NCBI GenBank assembly: GCA_037044905.1
Contig: JBAOKB010000144.1
Coordinates: forward strand, 1,488,001-1,552,000
Length of the DNA: 64,000 bases
DNA from: Hortaea werneckii
Taxonomy: Eukaryota; Ascomycota; Dothideomycetes; Mycosphaerellales; Teratosphaeriaceae
Reading direction: 5' to 3'
The position numbers were made by a program, and so were the translations under genes. Numbering within the stretch: position 1 is the stretch's first letter; the number at the start of each line of letters is the position of its first letter. This document shows, in pieces, positions 32,821 through 43,037 of the stretch. A model generated the notes under the pieces. That model was given only the letters and a program-made list of their open reading frames with translations. It did not search any database and had not been told where the DNA came from.

Positions 32821-33433
32821 ATGCAGTCCACCCGATCCCTCGCCGCCAACGTGCTGCGCGCGCAGCCATCGCGCATGACGCCCATGCTCCGCACCCAGCA
32901 GGCCACGAGGGGGTTCAGAACGGTGGGCAGACAGATGAGGCCCATGCCGGTACGTGAGACAACATTATACCCGCTGAGCATACCTATGTCTCTACTCAGG
33001 TCCGCCTTGTGAATTTGGTACTGATAAACTCCATACTGTATACAGAAAGAGGACCAGTCCGGTATGTTCCGCCTCATGCCTTCCCCATTCCAACCTGCAC
33101 CTGCACCTGCACCTGCCCCAATGGGTCCCCCCAAAGCAGCTCACCCCCAGCTGTACCTACCTACCTAGGTATCTAAGGTACCTAGGTAGGTAGGCAAGCA
33201 GAAGAGCTCTCGCGCAGGACACAGGACTGACCGCCCCTCTTAACCTACTATGTATAGCCCACACCATCTCCCAACGTCTGCGCCAGCTGAAGCGCATCCC
33301 GCCGGAGCTGATCCCGCTGGGCGTCGTCCTGGCCGCCGCCGTCTTCGCTGCCGGCTACAGCATGGTCCGCAAGCTCTACACCGACTCCACCCTGCGACTG
33401 TACAGGCAGGGTCCGGACGCGAACAAGCACTAG
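32821..33433 (+). CDS. MLRQ/NDUFA4-like small mitochondrial membrane protein, three exons with a 16-bp microexon
   Basis: Exons are 32821-32949, 33046-33061 and 33258-33433, giving 106 residues. Donors are GTACGT and GTATGT; acceptors are TACAG and TATAG. The N-terminus has a basic, acid-poor presequence (MQSTRSLAANVLRAQPSR, further Arg to about residue 40). Then come QSAHTISQRLRQLKRIPPE, one membrane helix (about LIPLGVVLAAAVFAAGYSM) and a short basic C-terminus. A short PELIPL-type entry, one helix and a charged tail are the pattern of the B12D/MLRQ family, once placed in complex I and in mammals now assigned to complex IV. The second exon (33046-33061) supplies KEDQS. Intron 2 holds a long hairpin. 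Family assignment is moderate. Confidence 0.65.
33156..33194. repeat. Inverted repeat (16-bp arms, 7-nt loop) in intron 2 of the MLRQ-like gene
   Basis: The left arm, CCTACCTACCTAGGTA at 33156-33171, is the exact reverse complement of the right arm at 33179-33194. The seven-base loop is TCTAAGG. Each arm contains an ACCTAGGT palindrome. RNA from this intron could fold into a strong stem. Confidence 0.9.
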
Positions 33434-34194
33434 AGGATGATCATGTGATGGAGTGGGAGGAAAAAGGAAGGAGAGAGGAAGAAGGGAAGGGAAGGGAAAG
33501 GGAGGGAGTGTGACTGTACCTATGAAAAGGAGCAACTTTGGTGCAAATTAGCAATGGGACTGTGGTTTCTTTTGGAAGCACCTGATGAACATCTTTCCTC
33601 CATCCTGGTCAATGAAGGTCACGTGTGTTGCCGGGCTGACAATTCCAACAACTGCATGCTGGCAGTGAAGCGACGGCCAACGTAGCTGCGAATATTGCAC
33701 ACGTTTCACGAGACTCTCAGGTAAGCGGATACTACGGAACACGCGAGAGCCCACTTGGACGGTGTACCCAGATACTATGCTATATGCTTTCCGCATCTGG
33801 ACTGCGCGTCATAAGGTAGTAGGTAATTGCCTTGTGAAGCGCAAGATGAAGAATTGTGTCTCGCATGGAAGAGCCGTCTCTCATGGAAGTGCCAAGATTT
33901 GCTGCTCAAGCGACCAAGACTTGCTTCATTCGCCTCCGTGTGCAATCACATGCTAGCAAACCGGCTATCTCGCGCGACACGTGATTCTGCGCATGAATCA
34001 GTCCAAAGTCAGTACAACCTCACGTGAACGTCACGTCGCGTCTGTCCAAACTACAAGTAACTCAACCCTCTCCGCCCCCTGCCTTACCCCTTCACTCGCA
34101 AGACAACTCAGTCGCCACAGTCTTTTTACCTCCATACCATCCTCCTCCAATCTAGTAAACCCCCCTCCCCTGCACCGAAGTCCCCCCTTCCACC
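33434..34194. other. Intergenic with polypurine and G-quadruplex-type tract
   Basis: No gene was seen. Just after the MLRQ-like stop, the plus strand is purine-only at about 33455-33508 and contains five GGG runs with 2-3-base loops at 33484-33506. The rest is the 5' flank of the gene at 34195. Confidence 0.55.
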
Positions 34195-34910
34195 ATGCCT
34201 CCCAAAGAGAAGAAAGAAAACAGCTCCGGCTTCACCGCCCGCGACCTGGACCTCCTCGCCGCCGCCATCCAGTCGACTAGAGCCCCTGTCGAGGTTCGTC
34301 CGGCTCTCCTCCTGACATTTCCCCCATCCCATCCCCATTCCATGTGGGCCCCCCAATATTGACCAAAGTAATTCTTCTTAGATCGACTACAAAGTCTTCG
34401 CCGAGAAGGCCGGCCTAGGCGGCGCGCCGTCCGCTAAGGCTTCCTGGCATGGGCTGAAGAAGAAGATGGAGAGGTTGAATGGTGCTGGCGGTGGTGGGGC
34501 TGCCGGTGAGTCTTTGCGGCTGGATTCTTTGGGCGTCAAAGTGGAATGCTAAATAAAGAGTTTTAGTGGCTTCCCCTGGTGGTACCCCCATTGAGAAGGC
34601 GGAGAAGGGGTCGAAGAAGCGCAAGGTTGACGATGTTCAGGAGGGTGAGGATGGCAGTGAGGGCGATGAGAAGGAGGAGACTTCGACGATGGGGAAGGCT
34701 GCTAAGAAGGGTCGAAAGGCTCCGGCTTCGAAGAGTAAGGGTAAGAAGACGGCGGCTGTCAAGGCTGAAGCGGAGGAAGAGGACGAGCACGTCGATGGGG
34801 TCCCGATGTCTGAGGGCAAGGATCAAGGCAATGGCGAGAGGGAAGGGGAAGAGGAGTCGGAGGGCAATGCAACGGATGAAGTGGGGGAGAACATCAAGGT
34901 GGAGAATTAG
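34195..34910 (+). CDS. Small SANT/Myb-like nuclear protein, three exons (paralogue of 52911)
   Basis: Exons are 34195-34293, 34382-34505 and 34567-34910, giving 188 residues with all junctions in frame. Residues 12-67 form one compact helical domain (GFTARDLDLLAAAIQSTRAP, IDYKVFAEKAGLG, SAKASWHGLKKKMERL) that looks like a Myb/SANT-type DNA-binding fold. The tail is a charged mix of KKRK-type nuclear localisation signals and Glu/Asp runs. A second gene in this window (52911) has the same domain and an intron at the identical place, just before the [IL]DY. Fungal members are uncharacterised to my knowledge. A chromatin role is inferred. Confidence 0.75.
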
Positions 34911-35081
34911 GAACTTCTTCCAGCGAGGACGTTTGTCGGCTGAGAAGAGGAGGGGGCGTCACACCAATACTCTCAGACGCAGAATCGCGTTAGAAGAACG
35001 GCCGTCATCATCATTCATGAATCATATCTCAAACATCCATAGTCAAAATCCGAGGAACCAAAAAACAAAAGGAAAAAAGCA

Positions 35082-35886
35082 TCACCGTCCCGCCTCATGC
35101 AGCCTCAGCCTCACCTCGACAGGAGCCAACGTAAGCCCGATTGTCTTCTTCACCCGCCCATGCTTCGCCGCCGTCGCCGCCGCCGCCGACTGCGGATCGA
35201 GTTCCACCCGATCATACCTCTGCACGAGCCTGACGAGCAAATACCCCGCCTCAGTCAACGCATACTGCTGACCTAGACAGATCCTCGGGCCCGCCGAAAA
35301 GGGCGCAAAGGCGAACCCATCCCCCACCATCCGACTGCGCCGGGGATCCTCCTCCCAGCGCTCGGGGCGGAACTCCAGCGCGTCGTCGCCCCAGAGGTCT
35401 TGCCGCCGCTGCATGGCGTAGGTGTTCCAGAGCACCTGCTGGCCTTCCCTGATGGCGACGGGTTTGGTCCCATCCGGTCCGCCGCCCACGGGCAACACGG
35501 TGTCGCGGACCGCGACGCGGGAGTTGAGCGGGACGGGCTGGTAGAGGCGCAGGGTCTCGTGCAGGACGTGTTGGACGTAGCGGCAGGATTTGAGGGAGGG
35601 GAAGTCGAGGAGCGGGGACGACGCTGCCGCCTCCTGCTGGTGTGACGGAGGGAAGGTCTCCGTGACGACGCTGCGGAGCTTTCGGTAGATGGACGGGTGC
35701 TGGCCGAGCAGGAGGAGGGTCCAGAGGATCAGGCTGCTGGTTGTGTCGCGGCTGGCGAAGAGGACGCCGAGGGTCTGGTCCCGGAGCTCGGTTTCGTCCT
35801 TAGTGTGTTGCATTAGGGAGGAGAGCAGATCGAATTTCCTTTTCTGTTTTGGCACGGAGGGGGTTCCTTTTTCTTCTTCCTCGTCT

Positions 35887-35946
<60 letters not shown>

Positions 35947-36809
35947 AATCTTTGGTTGACGATGCGGTTTGGGAGGCTTTTGAAGATGGCTATGGCTTTC
36001 TTGAAGTGCTTTGTGTTGCTTAGGAAATAGAGCTGTTGGAGCCGGATACGCGTGACCATGTAGTAGCTACTCTCATCGAACGCCTCGGCGAACTCATTAC
36101 TGCCCGCTAACCTGCCCGTATCGGGATCTTGGTCGTCAGACGCTCCATTCTTGGAAGTCATCAGCGCACGCTGCGACTCGACACTTTCGCCAAATAAGAA
36201 GGATGTAGCAGTATCGAGAACGAAGCGTAGGAGCATGGGCTTAATGTCTTGAAGTTTCGTCCATCCATCCTCATCCACAGGCCCGAAAGCATCATACAGC
36301 TCATGGGTGGCTTTCTCAGTCGCTTCGAGATCATTCACCAACTCTCTTGCGAACTGCGGCCGTAGCAGAGCCCGGGAATGCTGCCAGAACGCCCCATCCG
36401 ACGTGAAAATGTTGTGTCCCTGACAGGGTCTCAGAGCACGATGCCGTCGCTCACCGATGATCCAATCATCGAATTTAGTGGCTAGAATAGCTTTGACATT
36501 CGCAGGTTCAATTGTCTCGATATTCTGCGCGCCTCCTAGCCCCGTCCGTTGGAGGGTGGGATGTTCGTAGAGCGGCCAGGCGAAATAGTCGTCCAGCGGG
36601 TCCATGCCTCGCTTGCGAGCTGTGAGGACCTTATACATGCGGTCGATACCCCAGGGCCATTTCTGGTCTTGGACTTGGTAGACGGGTTCGCAGCCGTGGG
36701 AAGTGGCGAAGTTGCGGAAACGTCGCTCGGCCTGGAGGGAGGAGATGAGTCGCCAGGCTATGTAGACGCCTGCAGCTACCCAGAGGATAGGCAATGATAG
36801 TAGTGGCAT
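35082..36809 (-). CDS. CYP52-like cytochrome P450 with polyglutamine insert
   Basis: The single-exon frame encodes 575 residues. An N-terminal membrane anchor (LLSLPILWVAAGVYIAW) is followed by WPWGIDRMYKVLTARKRG, as in the CYP52 alkane and fatty-acid omega-hydroxylases. It also has FDDWIIGERRHRALRPCQGH, GIFTSDG-like IFTSDGAFWQHSRALLRPQF, an I-helix FASRDTTSSL near residue 350, ExxR in HETLRLYQPVP, and the heme loop FSAGPRICLGQQYA near residue 500. ER membrane and NADPH-P450 reductase partnership are family knowledge. The odd feature is a run of about 20 Gln plus DEEEE at about residues 289-314, between helices and upstream of the I-helix. It is encoded almost purely by CAG and makes the protein longer than the family norm (about 520). 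Confidence 0.9.
35886..35946. repeat. CTG/CAG tract encoding polyglutamine
   Basis: About 20 CTG units (CAG in the coding sense), with two TTG interruptions near the low-coordinate end, encode a polyglutamine run inside the CYP52-like P450. In-frame length changes would alter the protein. Confidence 0.9.
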
Positions 36810-37302
36810 GTCTTCAGCTAGTGTCTTTGGAGATAGTAACGTGGGTCGAGAATCGATTCTGTTTGCTTAGAACAGTAGGGCGAATGCAATGCAGGCGAAT
36901 TGAGTCAGATGACGGGCTGGATAAGGTAGATGATGCTCATCTGGGGTGTGGTCGCAGATGGGTTCTCATTGAGCCCATATACTCGGAAAACTATACGGAA
37001 TCCTTCAAATGGGCTTGGGCTACATTGGGTTAATCAGTAAGCACTTGCGGATTCGGCTTGTGAGAAGTGGTGAAGTGGTGACCTGGGGTCAAGGTGGGGC
37101 GGCGCAGCCAAGGCTCAAATGGCGATCCCAGTCTTCTAAGCTGATATAGCAGAATAGCACGTCTGTTAGTATCAGTACTGACCTGTCATATTGAATCTGT
37201 GTTCAATCAATTAGATATGCAATACACTTAAATAAGGTAAAGAAGTTATAGATCGCAAGCCCCGCCAAAATCGGGTCCCCTGTTCATTCAAAAGAGCCAC
37301 AC
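36810..37302. other. Intergenic, no gene seen
   Basis: This holds the 5' flank of the CYP52-like gene and the 3' flank of the acyl-CoA dehydrogenase gene. Nothing else could be supported. Confidence 0.5.
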
Positions 37303-39091
37303 CTACAGCTTCATGCCCAGCGCCTTATGGACGCGAAGAGCCTGCCGTATGCTCAGGTCGAGCATGATTTCCTCACTACCACCGGGGATAGCATAGGCTC
37401 TCACATCCCGGTAGAGCCTCTCAACCTTGGCACCTTGGCCACCTCTGCTATAGCTCAGACCGCCGAAGATCTGACTGGCCTCTCTCGCGCAGAACTCGAA
37501 AGTGACGGTGGCTTGCGCTTTCAGCCCAGCAATAGCACCGCCTAGCTTCAGCATAGCCTCGTAGTCCGACATCTTCTGGCATTGGAAGATCAAGCTCTCC
37601 ATCCACGAATACGAGGCTTCGATCTGTCGTGCCATATGCGCCAGCTTCATACGGATGACCGCATGGTTGATAAGCTTCTGGCCAAACGTCCTCCGCTTAT
37701 GCGCATACTTCATGCTCTCTTCGTAGCAGACGCGGGAGAACCTCAGGCACTGGATGATGATTCCGATGCGTTCGTGGTTGAAATTGGTCATGATGACCTT
37801 GAACCCTTGGTTCTCCTTGCCGATGAGGTTCTCGACCGGCACCTTGACGTCTTCGAATGTGACGTAGGTAGTGCCGGAGGACCAGACGCCCTGGCAGTCC
37901 ATGCGGCGCGTGCTTACACCGCCCATGCTGCGCTCGATGAGAAGCACGGAGACGCCGTTCATGCCTTCGCCTCCGGTACGAACGGCAGTTGTGAAGTAGT
38001 CGCACCTGCAACGCGTTAGTGTTATCTTTTCTAAAGCCATGATATTACGGGTGCTTACCAGACGCCATTGGTGATCCACTTCTTCTCGCCATTGACAATA
38101 TAGTGCTTGCCGTCCTCGCTAAGCTTCGCTTCGCAAGTCAGATTGGCAACGTCGGATCCAGCATCAGGTTCCGTAATGGCAAGACATATCCGCTTGTCGC
38201 CATTCAGAATCTCTGGCAAGATCCGCTGGACTAATTCCTTCTTGCCGTGCTTGACCAAAGGCGGGCAGCCAATACCAAAGCCGCCAATCACATTCCAGAC
38301 AAAGCCGCCGGAGCCACAACGTGACATCTCGTCGGTGAGCAACATCTCATGGAACAGATCCCACTTCTCAGGTGGTACGGACTTGATGGTCTTGCCACCC
38401 GCCATTTGGCTTGGGTATGGATGCATGCCCAGGAGACCAGCGAGATACCCACGCTCGCCCATCTGCTTGTATATGCTGTCCGGCACTTTCTTGGCCTCGT
38501 CCCATTCAGTGACATAGGGCATCACCTCCTCCTCCATCCACTCTCGCACTTCAGCCCGCAGAGCTGCGTGTGTCTCATTGAAGTAGGGAGTGTGGTAAGT
38601 TTGGTACCACGAAGGATCCGCGTATGGGATCATGTCACCATACTGGTCCATGGCCTCGGCCTCTTCTGATGCTGCCGGACCTGGCTGAGGGCTCACCGCA
38701 CCGGGTTCTGGAGCTGGCACGACCTTCTCTGCCTCCTTCTTCGCTGATGGTGGTGGGGTAGCGGAGGGTGTCGGAGGAGTCTGCTGGGCTGGCTTTGGCT
38801 TGCTATCGAGCGAGCCAACCTGGAGCTGTTTCGAGTACTTCTTGAGGATCGACTCGTTGTGGTACTTCCAGAACTGTTTGCTGGCATCCTTGCCGGCTAC
38901 TCGCTGCAGGACTGGGTCTGGGTCAGTCCGAAGTCAGGAGAGTAGGCTTGCAAGTACGACTTACTCTTCTTGCCACCGGGGTGCTCATCCTGGAATTTGG
39001 TAAGGTCGTAGACATCCTGATCCACAATGATCCACAGGTTGTCGGCTTTGTTGTGCGATGCAACATCGCTCGGGGAGAAGGTTTGAGACAT
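37303..39091 (-). CDS. Cytochrome b5-acyl-CoA dehydrogenase fusion, three exons
   Basis: Exons are 39091-38965, 38911-38059 and 38005-37303, giving 560 residues with both junctions in frame. Residues 1-75 are a cytochrome b5 domain with heme ligands His37 (DEHPGG) and His60 (FWKYHN). A Pro/Ala-rich linker (about residues 80-130) leads to a complete acyl-CoA dehydrogenase. That domain has AITEPDAGSD for FAD/substrate contact, WITNGVWCDYF across the second junction, a central RIGIIIQCLRFSRVCYEE, and the C-terminal catalytic Glu region YAIPGGSEEIM. The family oxidises acyl-CoA at the alpha-beta bond using FAD. A fused b5 domain could take electrons directly, which is inference. No peroxisomal SKL end is present (it ends GMKL). 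Confidence 0.9.
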
Positions 39092-39704
39092 GGTTGATGA
39101 TGGGGGAGAGGATGCGGAGGAAAGATGGAGAGCAGGAAGACAATGAAAAGTAGAGCGGATACCCCGGACGAGGCTACGGGAGAGCAGGGGGATAAAGAGA
39201 GACAGGCGATGCTTACCCTCGGATTGACATGTGAAGACGATCTAGCCACATGCCGACGCATGTGATGCTCTGCACGGTGACGCATCCACGGCATCCTCGT
39301 GGCCTGCCAAACTTTACGTGAGCCGCATGACCATGCACATAATAATAATAAGCCTGAGTACCGCGGCGGCGATTGGTCCAGCCTGCATCTTGAACATCTT
39401 GTCGTCGTCTTCACGCGCGTTGCGAAGCACAGCACAGCCGAGGTTCGACACGGCCGACTTTCCCAATCCGTTACCACAAGTCATGGATCCACCGTGAAGC
39501 CCCGGATTGGTCAAAGGCTTACCTAAGACAGCTGGGACCCGTCGGGTACGCGATCTTTTGTGCCTGAGGCACCATATCCAATCGAATGCCCAGGTGGAAG
39601 GCGCGCCCGAACGCCATGTCCAGGTGCAGGTGGCCAGCCAGGTGGATTCCGTTCAGGGACAACTGACCAAAGCAACATCGCCTTGTGGGCTGGCCATACC
39701 AGAT
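39092..39704. promoter_or_regulatory. Divergent intergenic region (b5-acyl-CoA dehydrogenase / PIG-S)
   Basis: This 613-bp region separates two divergently read genes and must hold both promoters. An open frame continues upstream of the PIG-S ATG, but its sequence looks random. Confidence 0.45.
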
Positions 39705-41379
39705 ATGGCCGAAACGAGCAAAGATGGTTCCTCTGGCCATGGAGAAGGCATGAGTGTTGAGGACAATCAGAAGGCCTCTCCTCCAGAACCTCCGGCAGTC
39801 ACTCGGACTCGTAGCTGGATCATCTTCGCCTTCTGGGCCATAGTGGCTTGTCTTGGTCTACCCCATTGGATATGGACCACCTCCATTCACCGTTCGGATC
39901 TGCCGCTGGATGCGATGAACAGTTGGGCCGACGGACAGGTACGTATCAAGTCTGGCCCTTGTACTTTTACACGCTGACCACATTTAGGCATGTCAGATGA
40001 AGTATCCTCTGAGAATCAAATTAGATACTGCGGATGACAATGAGGCCATCAGATCCAATAAGGAAGAGATCCTGACCCACTTGCAGAGTGAACTCCTGCA
40101 CACTAACAAATTACCTCTTTACGACGTCTCGATCGCTCCAAGTCAATTCAACGAGAGTTTTGGGCAGGGTCAGGAAACTGATGGCGACCTCATCATTTAC
40201 GTTCGAAATGAAAGTAAATTACCTCCTCAAACATCGTTGAGATCATTGTCACCCGTAATGGAAGTCCAGGCCAATCTACGAGAGCCCAAGGCGGCCGCAC
40301 ATTTGATATTCGAGGAGATATTGAAGAATCTCGACGACGAGCAGCTTTCCCTATCCAACCTGTTGAGGGATAGTCCCTTTGCCAGCGGCTCAGAAGCACT
40401 TCTCAGCCCTGAGCAGAAGGCCAAGCTGGATGCTAGAACAACGAGAGCGTTCAAATATGCATCGACTTATCACTTGACTTTCTCACTCTTCTCGGCATCT
40501 TCATCTCCCTCGGCTTGGGACATCGATGCCGCCATAGAAAAGTACATCAGTCCGCTTGTTGGACAACTCTCCGCAGTCAGCAGTTTTTCAGTGGACACGC
40601 AAGTACAGCTGCATGCTACCTTCTCGCCTTCGATTGCAGGACCTCAATTCGACGACGCCAGCAGGAAGTGGAAACTATTGAAAACGGACCTCAGCGGCTT
40701 CATCAACGCTGCCGAATGGCCGCTGAGCCCAAGCATTGGTACCGGCCCAACTATAAACTTTGTTTTATATGTGCCGTCCAAAGAGCAAAGCCCGCTAGTG
40801 ATTGCAGAGACTGGTGGAACAAGCTGGTTGATACCCCAGTGGGGAGGAGTACAGATTCTGAATCCTAGCAACAAGCAAGCCAAGAATCTCTCTTCAGACG
40901 ACCTTGAGCAAGTGATGCTCACTTTCGCCGACCAACTCACCTCACTCGTGGGTCTACCGCCTTCTCCATCTTCGCTAGCTTTACGCCTGTCCAGCATGGT
41001 ACGCGAGCGTGCCACTTCGCTTATTCTTGCTTCATCATCAACACTGGGTGCCCTCTCTCGTCTGACCCTTAAGCTTACATCCATCGCTATCCCCGACTCA
41101 GTGGCGAAAGCAGTCGACGAGACTATTGGCCGCCTTGATCAAGCCTGCGTCGACCTGCGCGAGGGTCGCTTCGAAAGCGCCCTGTCAAATGCGCGCATTG
41201 CCAATGACGAGGTAGAAAGGGCTTTCTTCGAGCCTTCGATGGTTGGCCAGGTCTACTTCCCTGACGAACACAAGGTGGCCGTCTATGTGCCTCTTCTTGG
41301 TCCGATGGCGGTGCCGCTTGTCATGGCCGGGATCAAACAGCTGAAGAATCTAAGGTCTGGAAAGGTCAAGTCGGCGTAA
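39705..41379 (+). CDS. GPI transamidase subunit PIG-S/Gpi17, two exons
   Basis: Exon 1 is 39705-39938 and exon 2 is 39988-41379, with a GTACGT donor and a TTTAG acceptor in phase 0. The product is 541 residues. Membrane segments are near residues 38-60 (SWIIFAFWAIVACLGLPHW) and at the C-terminus (LLGPMAVPLVMAGIKQ), leaving a large luminal domain between them. Family patterns include WTTSIHRSDLPLDAMNSW after the first helix, the VQLHATFSPS region and TSWLIPQWGGVQILNP, typical of PIG-S. It is a subunit of the ER complex that transfers preformed GPI onto proteins. The length fits fungal PIG-S. Confidence 0.9.
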
Positions 41380-41399
41380 TCACTTCAGAGATGGATCTC

Positions 41400-42197
41400 T
41401 TATAGTATCGCATCCGTGTCCATATTGGCTGAGCGCTGTACTCTTTCAAAGAAGTTTTCTACGCCGTCATGAATGCAGTCGCCTCCTGAAGCAGTCATCC
41501 CGTACCGCTCAAGCTGATACGAGTTTCCGCGATCGTCAACTCTCGGGTGCCATTTTCGCGGCGGAGTTTCGAGGACGACTTCGTTTTGCCTTCCTTTGGC
41601 GTCCTCTGGCCAGTTCACGCTCGACAGCTTGTTGATGCGAAGCCATCTCAACGACAGCTCTGCGGCTATGAGCTTACAGAGCGACCTCCAGACGACTTTG
41701 GTCCTTTCTGTGGCCTTGAGACGCTCGGAGTTGGTTTCCAGAGCCACGGTATCAAGCTCCAGCCGTTCGAGCGAAGCACGATGGCTGTGGAGAAGCCCCC
41801 AAAGAATGTCGCACGCCACTATGGCTCCGCTCAATGAAAGGCTGTTAAGCTTCGGTAGATGGATGTGCTGCAGAGCAGCACCTATGCTCTCTTTCCTGTC
41901 GAGATCCTTTGCGCTGAGGTGTAATTGTGTGACAGCCGAAGTCGCAGCGGGAAGATGGACGTGCAAGACGCACGTAAAGGCCTCCAAAAACTCGCCCAGC
42001 GATTTTTCTGGCTGGAGAGTGCCATTTGCGATTTGCTCAGGGACTCGGGCATTGAGCTCCCTGTATCCCACAATAGCCATGTACCTGCAAGTGTGCCGCA
42101 GGTTTCTCAACGCATGTGTCGGGAGGCATTCGAAGATTGTCAGCTGCAATTCCGTCGGCAGCTCGATCAAAGATGGGTACGACCCCTCCATCTTCAT
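41400..42197 (-). CDS. F-box protein
   Basis: The single-exon frame encodes 265 residues. The F-box is N-terminal: LIELPTELQLTIFECLPTHA, then LRNLRHTCRYM, giving the classic LP...I..YL..., L..VC pattern at about residues 10-55. The rest has weak leucine-rich spacing (LHLPKLNSLSLSGAIVACDI, SLERLELDTVAL), perhaps a degenerate LRR substrate-binding surface. It would link substrates to an SCF ubiquitin ligase; the substrate is unknown. It ends only 20 bp from the PIG-S stop, in convergent orientation. Confidence 0.8.
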   Translation of the reverse strand: MKMEGSYPSLIELPTELQLTIFECLPTHALRNLRHTCRYMAIVGYRELNARVPEQIANGTLQPEKSLGEFLEAFTCVLHVHLPAATSAVTQLHLSAKDLDRKESIGAALQHIHLPKLNSLSLSGAIVACDILWGLLHSHRASLERLELDTVALETNSERLKATERTKVVWRSLCKLIAAELSLRWLRINKLSSVNWPEDAKGRQNEVVLETPPRKWHPRVDDRGNSYQLERYGMTASGGDCIHDGVENFFERVQRSANMDTDAIL

Positions 42198-43037
42198 ATT
42201 GTGGTGGTAAATACAATAATGGCGATTTTCAAATAGTCCTTGCCGACAACAAAGAAGTGTGACTACAAGAAAGGATGCAGAGGAAGAAGATCAAGATTAT
42301 ATTGACAAGCACTCTTGCAATAGACTTTGGCTACAATTGAACATGTTTCGTATTGAACCTCAAGTGACAATGGAAACGGAATTCTCACTTCAACTTCAGC
42401 ACTTATTGTCTTGCCAGACCCACAAAGTACAAGTGATTTTACTGCACATGTATATTCATTAAGTAATACTTCAATGTAGTTTGCATGCTGTGATCGAGGC
42501 AAGACTCAGTTTCGCCTTAGATTTTGATACGTCTTTCTAACTAGGGCTGGTCTTGTTACATTATACTGAACTCTCGAGAGGCTGTACATAAGAGGAAATA
42601 CTAGCAGTAGCACATGTGTATGTCGAAGATCGCTCTGAAGCAAACCTTGGAAGGGAAGAGCGCTTGGCCCTAGCCCGGGCTCACAACGACAGCCGACCCC
42701 GGCCCGAAACCTCGTGACAGCAGAGTCGCGCTCCTCCTGCCGAAAAGCCATTCTTCAGACTGCTTTTGCTTGAGAGGATGTCTTGCTGCGAAAACTGGGA
42801 TTCCGGGCATGTTGGCTTCGTACGGCTACCTAGGTAGCGGCAAAGAAAAGTTGCCATCTATGGATATGTACCTCCGACGTTACCTTGAATAGCAGCTCCA
42901 CCGTTTGCCTGCGGGGCCGAAGTGTATCTCACCATAGACAAAGGCAAGTACATAGTGCACGCTTCTTTTGACTTCAACTTCACAAGACAACCAAATCTCC
43001 AAGAATCTCTTTAAGACGGGGCGATCATATCTCGATC
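42198..43037. promoter_or_regulatory. Divergent intergenic region with 14-bp palindrome
   Basis: 840 bp separate the F-box gene and the fumarylacetoacetase-family gene. A perfect 14-bp palindrome, GCTACCTAGGTAGC, lies at 42825-42838, about 200 bp upstream of the enzyme start. No further gene is supported. Confidence 0.5.
42825..42838. repeat. Palindrome GCTACCTAGGTAGC
   Basis: A perfect 14-bp palindrome in the promoter region of the fumarylacetoacetase-family gene, and the longest uninterrupted member of the recurrent ACCTAGGT class outside the intronic hairpin. Confidence 0.9.

Noticed and set aside
34579..35271. 230-codon Arg-rich plus-strand frame overlapping the SANT-like gene end
   Set aside because: It is the +1 shadow of a Lys/Glu-rich coding tail and runs on into the 3' end of the opposite-strand P450.
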